Of a stretch of DNA of 64,000 bases, positions 13,601 to 25,499 are shown piece after piece. Position 1 is the first letter of the stretch. Every line of letters begins with the position of its first letter. The position numbers and the translations under genes were made by a program. The DNA is from Aphrophora alni. Lineage: Eukaryota; Arthropoda; Insecta; Hemiptera; Aphrophoridae. The notes under the pieces were generated by a model. That model made no database searches, had not been told where the DNA came from, and saw only the letters and a program-made list of their open reading frames with translations. The DNA lies in contig OY740770.1 in NCBI GenBank assembly GCA_963513935.1, positions 92,536,511 through 92,600,510 of the forward strand, read 5' to 3'.

Positions 13601-14471
13601 TTTCACAATAATTTTTTTTAAAGCTAATTATAAAATATACAAACAAATAATTGGTAGTGAAAAATTTTTACTGAATGAATGTAAAATACTATATACTACT
13701 GTATGTAGTATTAAAGAAGGGGTGGATTCTAAATATTAATCTTTGTGTGAATTTTTATTCCATTAATTATTACAATTTATAACTTCACATAAACTGCAAA
13801 AGACTGTATAGTATATACCAGTCGTAACATATAAATAATATATAAAAAATTATAATTTAATTATTTTCATACATATTAAATTAATAATTATAAACAAATA
13901 AAAAAATTTATTTTTAGCTTCAGGAACTACTTAAATATATGTGATTGTAAACTTATTCTAAAAATGAAAAACTTGTTCAACTTTAATAAATATATTTGTT
14001 TCGGTTTTTGTGTAAAATCAAGAGCATTTGAACATCCATGCACTACTGATCAGTTATGGATATCCTGACATTAATTTTATTGTAATGCATCAATATTCTG
14101 GAACAGCTGTAAAGTATTATCAGATGATATTAAAGTGGGTTCAATGTATCGCCTTCAAAACAAAACATGTACAGTATATAGACATAACTGGTACAACTCA
14201 TAGATATAGTATGTGTAAATACTGCTTTCAGAAATTACAATAAATATTTTAAAATATTTAAAACTGAATAGATAATTCAATGTTTTAATAAGTTTATATA
14301 ACTTGGAAATTTACTTAGATAGTTTTAAATGTGTACTTTTCCTAATTTTTTTATAACTTGAAATTTCTATTATAACTCTTTTTCTTGATATTTTTTTCTT
14401 TTCTTTATTATAAATCTCAAAGGAAAATAATATATTTGTGTCATTCATATTGATTTGCATATATTGTAATC

Positions 14472-15269
14472 TTAACACATTGAGTGCGGCTGGGACGCCG
14501 GCGGGGCGGGCCTGCCGTGCGTGCCCTACTGCCGCGACGCTGGCGGGGCAGACAGAAGCAATGTTTTCCATTGCTCATTGTGGCCCAGCCATTTGTGATA
14601 GAAGGGTCGAGTTTGCCCGCATTTTAAGGTTATCCCTTGTGTTTGTTTACAACTTGCTTCGTTTGTGGATCGGAGGCTCGGCGTTCGTTTGTGGTGACTG
14701 ATACCTTTACGTCGCGCTTACAGAGTTCGCGGCTGGTGACGAGTGTGTTTTATTGATATTTATTTTGTGTTTTTTAGTTATTTTACTTTCAATATCCCTT
14801 GTGTTTGTTTACGACTTCATCGTTTGTGTTTCGTGGGCTCAGCGTTCGTTTGTGGTGACCGATACCTTTACATCGCGCTTACAGGGTTCGCGGTCGGTGA
14901 CGAGTGTTTTATTGATATTTATTTTGTGTTTTTTAGTTATTTTACTTTCAATATCCCTTGTGTTTGTTTACGACTTCCTTCGTTTGTCGATCGTGGGCTC
15001 GTCGTTCGTTTGTGGTGACCGATACCTTTACGTCGTGCTTACGTTGTGGCCAAGACATCGGTGATGGGCAATGGTGGACGTGGTATGATGCGGCCAGGAC
15101 GCCGGCGGGGCATGACTTCAAAGTCCTGGATTTGAAGGAAGTCGAGCTGGTATCGAGTTTTAAACCCTAAAACTGAACTTCTACATTAGAAAGTTAAGGT
15201 TTGGTGATAAAAAATTTTTTTAGTATTATCCAACCCTAATGGTCATTTTTACAGCAGTGAATGTGTTAA
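14472..15269. mobile_element. Non-autonomous piggyBac-type MITE (TTAA-bounded)
   Basis: The segment is bounded by TTAA at both ends and by matching inverted termini: TTAACACATTGAGTGC on the left and, read from the right end, TTAACACATTCACTGC. TTAA target sites with such termini are typical of piggyBac elements. The interior is unusually GC- and CpG-rich for this window (GGACGCCGGCGGGGC near 14490 and again near 15089) and contains tandem repeats. No transposase frame is present, so it would have been mobilised in trans. Confidence 0.75.
14631..15050. repeat. Roughly 160-bp tandem repeat, about 2.7 copies
   Basis: The phrase TATCCCTTGTGTTTGTTTAC recurs at 14631, 14793 and 14952 (spacing 162 and 159). 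Each copy continues with CGTTCGTTTGTGGTGAC and TACCTTTAC. The array sits inside the TTAA-bounded MITE. Open frames across it are repeat translations, not genes. Confidence 0.9.
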
Positions 15270-17717
15270 CTACCGCAGTCTGTCTTCTCTATAACAAATT
15301 TGCTATTAATATCTTATTACAGGAAATACTATGAGCTTTAAGATATGACTTTTTTTTTTTTTTTTACTGGTTCCAAACAAACAAAAATTTTAGGAATTCA
15401 CATTACATCTGTTTACATACAAGTATTTTTTTAATACTCTTTCAAAAACTTTAAAATCAAATTATCAAAATAATTGTATTGTAATCAGCATAATTTGTAT
15501 TTGATTTTTAACTTGAAAATTCGCACTTATTTTTTAAATGTTTTTGCTCACCTACATATCAAATAAATTGTAAACTTAAATGATGAAAACAAACTTGATG
15601 AAAATTAGCCAAAAAATATTTCTACTTAAAGCGGAGAATTGATAAAAATCGGAAAAACAACTGAAATTCAGAAAATGGTGTTTGAGAACTAGAATTGGTG
15701 CAAATTTAATGACTCTAGTTCTAGGTTTAGAAGTCTTTATTAGCATTTTTTTTTAAAGGAAAATTACCTAAAAACTATTGCCACCATTGTTATGATAAAC
15801 TCAGACATGTGGCTTTAAAATATAATATAATATGCACTTACCTGATAGTCAATATGTTGCAATTTTTATGTCTAATTTTAACTAATTTTATGAAAATATA
15901 CTTTTTTTAATCTCTTCTAAAAAAATAACTAAATTATTATAAACATTTAAATTTAAAACTAAGCTTTCAAAGTTAAAACCTGAAGTTTAAAATTGAAATC
16001 TGTGTTACTATAGATATAATTAATAAACATTCATGAGTTCATTTGTTACATATATAAGTATTCACCACAGAACTGCATGCAGTAATACTATTATTTTCAG
16101 AAACAATCTATTTTTTAAAACTGATCAGCATGAGCAAGGGCTTACTTGTTATTTGAATGAGTTTACTAATCAGTAAATAATTGCTATTTGCCTGAAGACT
16201 GCTAATACATATTGATTATTGCTACTCATTATTAATGTTTGTAGTTTTTATATAATATTTACTAAAAATACTAAAATTTTTCATTATCATTCATTAACTA
16301 CATTTTCATAATTTATGATTTTTAGATTAAATTTGTGACTACATTCTCTCTATTTTGCACACACATGTAGTCATTTCCTCAGTCTATTTCTGTGTCAAAA
16401 TATGTACCTAACCTTTAAAAGCTATTAATTTTAAGTTCTTAATAAAAATGCATGCTTTAGTAATGAGGTTCTGCATGTAAGGAAATTAATTCCAGCAATG
16501 AATCTTTTAATTGTTCTATTTACTGTCTCTCATCATCTTTATACGTTGGTGAGGCAGCCTTCTACTTCTATCAGAAAATGTACAATTAATTATACAATTA
16601 TTTGAATAGAAGCCATTATTACCATTATTATTATTTTTAATTATAGAATTTTAAATGTAAGTTTAAAAACTTATATTTAAAAAACTATAGTTTGGAGGGA
16701 TTTACTATAATTACCATAATTTACTTTAAGTAAAACAGAATATTATGTTAAAGAAGCTGGATTACAAACCTGAAGCCACAAAAGTGATCTTAAAATGATT
16801 TATTGTTATGTAAAAATAATGTGAATACAGTTTCATTCACTCTATTTTTGCAACTTTTAAGAGTATAACTTCAAAATCATACAAGTGTCTCTTTATAATC
16901 TAATAATCTCCTTATTACACATGGACATAATACAGTACCCTTATAATAGATACTCTTGGAAAATTTGATGTTATTACTCGATAGACAGATATTGATTTTA
17001 ATGGTTGGTTGTTGTTTTTATGGTTTGGTGTGTTATTTGTTCATGGTTTATTTTAATCAAGGTTTATTTTTCCTTTAGTGGTTCTGGTGGTAATATTGTT
17101 AATTGTAGAATATTTGAATACATTCCATAAACATTTATGTTATCTATTTATACATATTTTTTAACGTTATTGTCATTAAAAACAAACCATGTTCTACTCG
17201 TGATGCCATCTGCAATATTGCAGACAATTAAGATATAATCACATATATGTTATATGTACAAACATATAAATAATTAATCAAACAAATTCTCGTGACTCAT
17301 GATTTATTTAAATCGACCGAGGGATAGAATTTAATAAATTGGAAAAATTTACTATTCAGTAACAAATATACTCGATTTAAAAGTATAAAGTTGTATGGGC
17401 TGGCAGTATAAAGTTGTTACTGTACCTCATACATTTCTGAAAATTTGTCTATGTTTACTCTTTTTGCTTTGATAGTGTTAAGTTTCCAAATTAAGGCAAT
17501 TTATAACTAGCTAAGTGGTTTAAGGTATGTTTGCCATGCTGTGTATTAACCCTAAATCTTTTCTGTCCTTATTAGTTAAATGAGCATAAAATATGGGTGT
17601 TAAGCACAAAATACAAAACAAAAATTTACTTACAACAGATTTTTAGTACTATGTAACATATATTTTATTGATCTTATATAAATCTATTTTGTCCTAATTT
17701 TTCTGAGATTTATTTAG

Positions 17718-17882
17718 AGCCCAAGTGATTGTGGAGGTGATATTAGCATGTTAACAAACGCTGATGAAGTAAACCTAGTTAAAAGGATGATGATCAAATG
17801 TGCTGATGTGTCCAATCCTACTAGGCCTCTGAAGATGTGTGTGGAATGGGCGAGACGGATAGCTGAAGAATATTTCACACAG
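17718..17882 (+). CDS. PDE8: PDE8-type cAMP phosphodiesterase, internal exon
   Basis: Fifty-five codons, both boundaries in phase 0: SPSDCGGDISMLTNADEVNL, VKRMMIKCADVSNPTRPLKM, CVEWARRIAEEYFTQ. The KCADVSNPTRP block holds the conserved aspartate that binds the catalytic metal ions in the PDE family. EWARRIAEEYFTQ is the next conserved helix. The acceptor is TATTTAG before 17718 and the donor CAG|GTAAAT after 17882. The following intron is 11.6 kb and crowded with transposon relics. Confidence 0.95.
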
Positions 17883-18098
17883 GTAAATAGTTAGATACTG
17901 TATACTATTCAGAGATTACATTTGTATCACACCTACAGAAAATTTATTATTTTTAAACTATAGAACTGTTTTTTCTAGACTATACTACTGTAGACATTCT
18001 GGTTCTTTCATATTATTTCAGCCAAACATGTTCCATAACTGAACTAGATAATAGATTTTAATGTAATAGCAGATATTTCTTGTTGAAACTCCATATTC

Positions 18099-18208
18099 AA
18101 GGATAAAATAAAGCAAAAGCTTAAAGTTTCAAATATTTATTAGTATAAATGAGCTCATTTATACTAATAAATATTTGAAACTTTAAGCTTTTGCTTTATT
18201 TTATCCTT
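18099..18208. repeat. Perfect 110-bp palindrome with no spacer
   Basis: The two 55-base arms are exact reverse complements, centred on GAGCTC at 18151-18156. The next base on each side (18098 C, 18209 A) breaks the symmetry. The motif TAGATAATAGAT occurs on both sides (from about 18045 and 18207), which may mark the event that created it. It is AT-rich and lies in a PDE8 intron. Confidence 0.98.
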
Positions 18209-18504
18209 AGATAATAGATATTTATTTTGTACAATACTCATTTCAAATGTAAGGGTCAATCAGTTATAAAGTATATTATCACTGACTGCCCTGCTGGACA
18301 ACTTATTTACATTTGTTTTGTTCCCTACTCACGCTCCTTCTTTGTTTCTTTTTTCAAGTGGTTAAGACTATTCACCTATTATTCAGGCATTTTCAAACCC
18401 TTTTAATGTTGTTTCTTTTTGTATTGGTTTAATGCTTGTCACTTGTTCAAAATAAAACACATACACACCACATTTATGAATAACATGTATGCACAACAAT
18501 TAAC

Positions 18505-19018
18505 TGTGACCGTCTCCACTTCTTTTGACCAGCTGGAAGCTCCGGCTGGCTGGAGACCGCGTACACTTTAGTCGAATCTTGTCAGGATGGGCCAAGGAGT
18601 CGGGTTAGGACGCTAATGAACGCACGCAACGCATGTGAAATTAAATGTTATATTTTATTTGAGCGCCGAATTAGATAACAGAATTATTTATAATTTATTA
18701 AAAAGACATAACGGCAAGATAAAGCCTTAATAGTGGCCGAAAAGCATACTGTTTAATTTAGCTAGCATGTGGCCGAAAATGGACTGATCTCATCCCGTAG
18801 CGGTCTTTCTTCTCGCGGCTCTCAGAACAGACTCCCGCTCGGCTCGCTGGTTCAAGCCCTCCACTCCTCGTCTCTCCCCCCCTTCTACGTGATATTGCAC
18901 TGCTCAACAAAATCACAAGTGCCAATTCATATTTTATTATTTAGAATTCCTTTACATCCTAATTTATACTTATTATAGTTTTGGTTTGGTGGGCTCCTTG
19001 GCTGGGCCACATAACTTT
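18505..19018 (-). mobile_element. Truncated Gypsy-type element: LTR plus end of pol (inverted copy of 35940-36438)
   Basis: On the minus strand this repeats the segment at about 35940-36438, including the LTR (18505-18909, starting TGTTGAGC and ending GGTCACA on the minus strand). It also includes a short internal part, 18910-19018, that matches the last codons of the other copy's polyprotein (a GTGGCCCAGCCAAGGAGCCC stretch). It is therefore not a simple solo LTR but the 3' end of an element. Visible base differences from the other copy are spread throughout, so the insertions are not recent. Confidence 0.85.
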
Positions 19019-19179
19019 AACATTTAAACAGTTTTGAGTTAATGTAGTAAACATGTGTGTCCATGTTTATGTCCTAGTCAATACTGGTTCCATTAATCAG
19101 TACTTTAGGTTGTGTGTCTTGTATTGATATGGTTCTATTTGATTAATTTAGTCAAAAATTGCATTAGATTGGAATGTTT

Positions 19180-20349
19180 AATAATAAGGTTGAATCTGCT
19201 TTTATGTGTTGGAATTCCTCCAAAACATTTATAATTGGGCCTTTAGAGCATTTATGCATAATTTTTAAATTCTTTTCTATATTAGTGTAACTGTGATCCT
19301 CATGATATTTCCACCCATAAACTCAGCATAAAACTAATTCCTCTAATTCAGCATAAAACTAAGCACCAAAACATGTGGTTCCAATAAGGTGTATAATTTC
19401 ATCCTGTACTTATGCTCTTTATTGTATTGTTCTATGCTGCCCTTCCCAGAAAACCATAAATTCATCCAATGTAAGGTTTTTTGGGGGGAAGGGGTAATAG
19501 ATTGATTTCATTTTATTATTAAAATAATCTATAACCATACACACTTTTTGTAATCTGTCATTAGATTGTTTTTCATTTATGCAAAAATGTAAGCACTGTA
19601 ACATTATAAGAAACCTGTCAAGACTCATGTAATCTAAAAACATTTCAACCCAAAAAATAAAATTTTTTGTTCCAGTAGTCCTGTAAGCGATTTATCCGAA
19701 TTGTTCCCTTATGAAACAATGAACCAATAAAAACATTCAATTTTGGAACAGTATTGTCTTTTCACTTTGTTATGTGGGGCAGAAGTGTTAGTGATGGGCC
19801 ACGGAAAAGATATAATGCATTATGGTTTGTATACTCAACCACATTTTCCAAGAAAACGTTGTCAATAATCAAAAAATAATCATCTTAGGATTATCAGTAG
19901 GTGATGTAATCAAGAGTCCACTTTTTTTCTCAAACGGAATGGAGCACAGCCAGTTGTAGTTGGAGACCAGACAGGTGGATCAATATCGCTGTCAAGGTCT
20001 AAACATGAGTCAAGGTCACTCTCACTATCATATTTGTCATTTTCTGAAATATTATTGAAATCATTTTCACTACTACTTCCATAACTAATTCCAGGTTGGT
20101 TGATAATCATTGTTACACATCACAACACACAAATAGAAAATATATCTACACTAAACAAAGAGATAAAAATTAAAAACTTACTGGCAACACGTAATTGAAT
20201 AACACTAATACGCTGGCAAAGAATCAACTTCCTTCAATCAGTGTGAAAATATGCTAAACTAGGAAAGATATAAAATTCAAAGTGCTAAGTACAATTGTAT
20301 GTATTGTACTGAGATGATCTAAAATGTGATCTAGCATCCAGCATGTTAA
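19180..20349 (-). pseudogene. piggyBac-type transposase relic B (DDE_Tnp_1_7 family)
   Basis: Minus strand. The N-terminal part (20110-19913) is acidic and Ser/Asp-rich (SSSENDFNNISENDKYDSES), as in piggyBac N termini. Then KLNVFIGSLFHKGTIRINRL and QDYWN (about 19740-19665), FLDYMSLDRFLIMLQCLHF, DRLQKVCMVIDYFNNKM, NLTLDEFMVFWEGQ and HKYRMKLYTLLEPHVLVLSF follow in the piggyBac order. The DE in LTLDE corresponds to a catalytic acidic position. Stops and frameshifts break it and the C-terminal third is missing. The upstream end may be the TTAA at 20346-20349, followed inward by a CATGCTGGATGCTAGATCAC terminus. It differs from relic A, so two families are present. Confidence 0.82.
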
Positions 20350-20748
20350 GAACTGGCTTGTATCTTAACAATTCCACAAAACTGATGAGTTGAAAACAGT
20401 ACAGAACTGGTTGAAAGCCCAGGTGGCATAAAAAACCTTGCCTCTTCATATAAAAAATGTTTGGAATGAAATGGTGACTATGTAGAAAAATAATGTAAGT
20501 TTATATATATTTGGAACAACTAATAATTATTTTTATTTTCTAATTTGTTCTCCTTTGTAAACGATCGGGCCATATTTTTGAAATGTCCTTCATGCATTCA
20601 TTTCTGTTCTAAAATTTTGGACTTTACTTTATATCTTTATTGATAAAATTTAATTTATTTACATACAAAATGCAGTTATATACAAAAAGTTAATTAAAAA
20701 AACCACTAATAATAAATATTAAAAATTTCACATTTGCATATTACTTTG

Positions 20749-23437
20749 TTATTTATTGGTATGATATTCATAAAAACATGATACACACAACACAATGTTA
20801 CATTTTATACACAATGTGCAACCTTTAGATGAACAAACTTCTCCAGCACATCATCGTCTTGATCCTTCTGGCGTTGGTACTACAAAATGGCCCATCTGAT
20901 CGTACCTCAGCATTGATATGTTTTCTCTTTTCTTAGGACCCAGTCTAAGTGCAGGTCTGCCATATCTTTTTAAGTATGTCCTAACAAGTTGCTTTCTGGA
21001 AGTCAAGTTGAGTTGTGTTTTTATTGGCATTTTTGTAAAAAATTGATGCATTTTGTACAGTTACGTCTGTACAAACAAGTCTGTATCAGCCAAGTAAATA
21101 TTGGCCAGCACCATTTTTTCCCTCTGATACTAATTTGGTGTTGATTAATGTTTTCATTTGCGAGATCTGTTTTTATTATACATTCCTATAGCATGAGGCC
21201 TATTGACATGTATGCATTTCTTTTCTGTCCTGTAATATCATTTTACTGATGTAACAGGTTTGACACCTTAACTAGTTGAAACAACTGTTATTACCCCCAT
21301 TGTCCATCAATCTTATATATATTATAATGTCGTTTACTCTGTCCAGAGCAGTTTCACAAAATTCCTTTTTTTGGGTAAGTTTAAAGTTATTGGGAACTCA
21401 ATCCACTCAAACTGTCCTGGTACCATTATATTTATTTTCTTTCAAGAAAAGTACAGTAGAACCTCTGTTAACCGGCCTAGGATTAACCGGTCCACGGATT
21501 AACCGGCCTATATCATAGTGTATTGGTTGGATGAGAGTGTCCGAAAATAAATTGTAATTGAAACACCAAAGCGGCGGCGAGTCAAACGACATTGTCGGCG
21601 GCGTAAAAACACCGCGGCACCAAAGCAGCAGCGAGTCAAATGACTTTGTCGATAGCGGTATACCATTATCGGCGGTATAAAAACACCGTGGCATTGGCAC
21701 CCGTCGGTATAGCAGACATACACCGACAAAAACGTTTGATGTGCCACTTTTTTTCGACGAATCAATTTAGTATACATTATGGAAAATATAACATTTCTTT
21801 ACAGTTTTCTTCTTGTCTTTGATTGGTTATGATCTACGTACAGTATATACATTAAATAAAAATGAGCGAGTTACGAAAACGGAAGCATGTGTTGGTTTCG
21901 TTTAAGACGCGGTTAAATGTGTCAAAAGACTTGACAGAGGGGAATCTGTAAAAAAGCTTTGTAGTGTTTAATTTTTTTCATGTTTGATGTATAATATACA
22001 TAACATAATATATACGATACATTTATGTACAATGAAATTAGTTGAAATAACATCTTAATTGCATAATTCATAGAGCTACCTGATTAAATAAGTTTTCTTT
22101 GAACGAAAACTGATTTTTCACGGGAACCTCGGATTAACCGGCCAAATGGGCAACCGGCCCGGGTGTTAGTCCCGACTAGACCAGTTAAGAGGGGTTCTAC
22201 TGTAATAAGTTCTGGGAAGTATATAAATTATTGAAATAGAACTGGTTATTCAAATTTCTCTTTTCTTCTGGCAGTTCCTTTAACATATTATAGATTGGCC
22301 CAGTAGGTTTTCCAAAATATTTTTCCACCTCTTCAGGTACACTTTTATTTTTCCCTGATAAAATTTAAAATTCATTACATAGCCATTATTTCCATTCAAA
22401 TACCATAACTTGACTTGTATCCAAACCGAATATGCTTATTCCTAATGAACTGTTTGCAGCCATGATGACCGAAGTATTCCACCCTACTTTCATCGTAGTT
22501 CAAATGCTGCACTAGTACATAATTTTCAATAGATTTTTTTTGTATGCTTTCCGTAAAAGACAAATTTTATAATACATCTCACTTTGATCAAACACAGTGT
22601 TGTCACCACAGTCCATGTATTAAGCTACCTCTAAAAATCTATCTCTTATCATTGAATTTTTTATTAACAGATTAGCCATATCATCTTCAGAGTCCCAATA
22701 AAACCTTCTGCCAGGTTTTATGTCGTAGCCGGAGAATAACAAAATACCAAAAAAACATTCATTTATAGACACTAAAGGATCAGCTTCATTTTTAAACACT
22801 TCATTCATTCTAATTTCTTCACTTACAAAAAAATTCTTCAATTCATCATCAAAAAATTGCTTAAACGTGTCCACTTTAGTTAAGTTCTTAAATCGGAATA
22901 ATCCTCTGCAGGAAAAGAAAGTTTTGTACACTCCAGATCACCTTTGATTCACACTCTTCAACTTCTGGCAAATTTTTTAACACTTCCTCATTTAATGATA
23001 CCGGTACCTCAAACTGATTTTTATTCATTTTTTCATTTTTGGAAATATTTACAATAGGGTCTCCTTCAACAAGTTCTATTTCAGCATTAGCTAGTAATTG
23101 ATTCCTTTATAAATTGTCAACGTGAACTCTTTCATCTTCATCACTGGAGTCCACGTCTGTCAAGTCATTTTTACATATTACAAAAAGAAATCTGCAAAAA
23201 AAGTTGAAAATAAATTAATTACTTACTGTAAAAACATTCTAAATATGTTCATAGTAATAAAACATATATGGTGCAGAAACAAAAATATAACCTATAACAC
23301 AATAAGATCATAACTAAAAAGCAGGAATGCTTAGCAGGCATAACAACGCTACATTCTGACTCAACAGCCAGTGGTTAGGACAAACAAGGCAGCCCACCCA
23401 ATCAATAAAAAATTCCCAATCTAGTTCAATGGGTTAA
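20749..23437 (-). pseudogene. piggyBac-type transposase relic A, split by a Tigger MITE
   Basis: Minus strand. N terminus near 23170 (DLTDVDSSDEDERVHVDN, acidic). Then FFDDELKNFFVSEEIRMNEV, FGILLFSGYDIKPGRRFYWD and MIRDRFLEVA (22931-22620), [13 protein letters not shown], and GKPTGPIYNMLKELPEEKR near 22300. After the 749-bp MITE insertion it resumes with RTYLKRYGRPALRLGP and MLRYDQMGHFVVPTPEGSRR (21051-20851). In a shifted frame it ends with the cysteine-rich tail CAGEVCSSKGCTLCIKCNIV, LCVSCFYEYHTNK and a stop at 20749-20751. Such a Cys-rich C terminus is typical of piggyBac transposases. A TTAA with inward CCCATTGAAC at 23434-23437 may be one terminus; the other end was not found. Confidence 0.87.
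21454..22202 (+). mobile_element. Tigger/pogo-type MITE with residual CENP-B-like N terminus
   Basis: Starts CAGTAGAACCTCTGTTAACC and ends GGGGTTCTACTG, flanked by TA on both sides (21452-21453, 22203-22204). The termini are inverted copies. From 21862 a short frame reads MSELRKRKHVLVSFKTRLN then VSKDLTEGNL before a stop, resembling the first helices of the CENP-B-type helix-turn-helix at the start of Tigger/pogo transposases. The rest of the transposase is gone. The element lies inside piggyBac relic A, and a reverse-orientation copy is at 60535-61322. Confidence 0.85.
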
Positions 23438-25499
23438 GTAATTTGTTCTCCTTAACCTTTCTACAACTGATTATTAATATACCTTTCTACAACCTGTATT
23501 AATTGCCTTTCTACAACCTATAAATAAACATAAAATCCATTTCGTACCCATAAGTCATCAATACAAGCTTTGTTGCCTAGTTCTAATTAATTACAGTAAT
23601 TTGTATTATGAAAACAAACCATCCCCACTTTTTCAACCAAATAGACTAATCTTTGACTGGTCTAAGTAAAATATAATCGACCTTGACTATTTTTAAATGA
23701 TCCTTGATCTAAGTTTACTGAGATATTATATTTGTTAAACAAAAACTGCTACTTCTTGTAAAAAAAAAAGTTTTTCTTTATAATTTGTTATGTCAATATA
23801 TTTGGAAATTGACATGTCCATATTTTTAAGAATCTTCTTTAAAATCTTCATTTTTTTTAAATATGTCAACTTAAAATGGCTTTCATTTTTTCCATAACTG
23901 TTAAATGTACAAACAGTACACATGTTTCGTCATATTAGATACACACAAAACACAATATTGCAATTCATACAATCTTTTCAACATCAACAAACCTGCAAAG
24001 TATAAAAAACACTTCTGTCCAATTTTGAAACTCTATATCATTAAAATAATAGTTATTATTTATGTTTCAGTGTTTAAATAACTTTCTACGTTTTATTTCT
24101 CAAATGTACCTCATTTAAAAAAGTTATGTAGTGGATATAAAACTCAATGTTAAGATTATTGAAAAAATACATATATGTATATAAATAAATACCTTACTGG
24201 TGTCATGACCAAGTCAGTTTTTATAATTGAATAAACCTACAGCTGTTTAGTCAACATGTTAACATCATCAGGTCAGGCAAATTTGCTAACTCACCAGCAG
24301 AAAGGATCTGGTTAAAGGAAGAAATTAAATTTCTTGATTCTAAGAAAGATTTCTTAATGTCAAACTATATGTATTTTATCTAAAATTAACCAATTATCTC
24401 TCCCCCCACTAAATCAAATGATTTATTTTCAGAGGTTAATGTTAAAATCAGACAAAAAATAGTAAATAAAAAAACTTATCACAAAGTTTGCTTTTGTTAA
24501 ATTTTTATATAATAAAAACTATAACACATAGAGAGATTTGGAAAGCCCAAACCGAAAGAGAAATATGTCATCTATAGAACAGTGTTGTGTTAGATCTGTT
24601 TGACAGATATATTAATTTGGGAATAATATAGAGAAAAATGGCATCATTTTTGTTTACAACTTCTCAGCGCAAACCTTTGACGTTATGTATCAAAAATATG
24701 CAAAGTTTACACCAATTTTTAGAATATTAATTATAACTTTTGTGTTTTTTTTTTAATAATTATGCATCTACGGAACATTAGCTTTCCATCAATATTTTAT
24801 TTATTGCGGTAGGACAATTCTAAATGGGCAAAATGTTGAATTGAAAAATACGTGTTTTTAGGTCGATGAACTAATCAAGCGTCACACATCGACCCCGGCT
24901 GGGGTTGGTCGCCAGATAGAGGGTTCGCCAATAAGATATATTTTCTTTTTCTGTTGTACAGCCAATTTCATTTGTTATGATTGATCCGCGGGATCAACAC
25001 TCCGATACATACTGAGGATAATAGTCGGATACACTAGTCGATGGAGATTATCTTTAGTAGAATGTTATAAAAAATGTCACAGTGTTAAAATTAAAATTGA
25101 GTTTTTCATTCAGTAGTATATTGCTCATATTTTAAAAATATCTATATATTTCAAACTCTTTCCAACGTATTCATGAATCTGCCCTTTTTACAATGGTACA
25201 ACATTCAGGAATATGTCTGTATGATATTCTCAGCCACCAAATCTGGATTCAGGTTTTGTTACAGTCTGTATGGCAGATGAAATGAATTCTATATATTATT
25301 TACGTATCTACCTATATCTGTCTGTCCAATGTATTTCTTTGGAAAATAATTGCATGATAACTCATATATTCCTGTTCTATCATATATATCAGTGTGGAAT
25401 TCTTTTTTCAATCATAACAAATTTAATTGACTGTACAACAAAAAAGTATATTTGTGTAAGTTTTGTATAGCTGGTTCTTGTGTTTGAGTTATTGTTGAT

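Larger units (their letters stand above)
8864..17717. other. PDE8 intron of 8.9 kb
   Basis: Mostly AT-rich sequence with no recognisable coding. It contains the foldback repeat at 10135-10643 and the TTAA-bounded element at 14472-15269. The remaining stretches (8864-10134, 10644-14471, 15270-17717) show only short AT-rich open frames and homopolymer runs. Confidence 0.7.

Noticed and set aside
14753..15064. Open frames with repeated hydrophobic blocks that look like a small membrane protein
   Set aside because: The repeats follow the 160-bp DNA tandem unit within the TTAA-bounded MITE, and three frames are open at once.
24255..24275. A further hammerhead core on the minus strand
   Set aside because: CTGATGA is present but the GAAA box is replaced (CTAAA) and stems are weak; kept only as a possible Penelope terminus.
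24981..24997. TTGATCC/GGATCAA dyad as an operator
   Set aside because: A seven-base dyad with a three-base spacer is common by chance and nothing nearby supports regulation.
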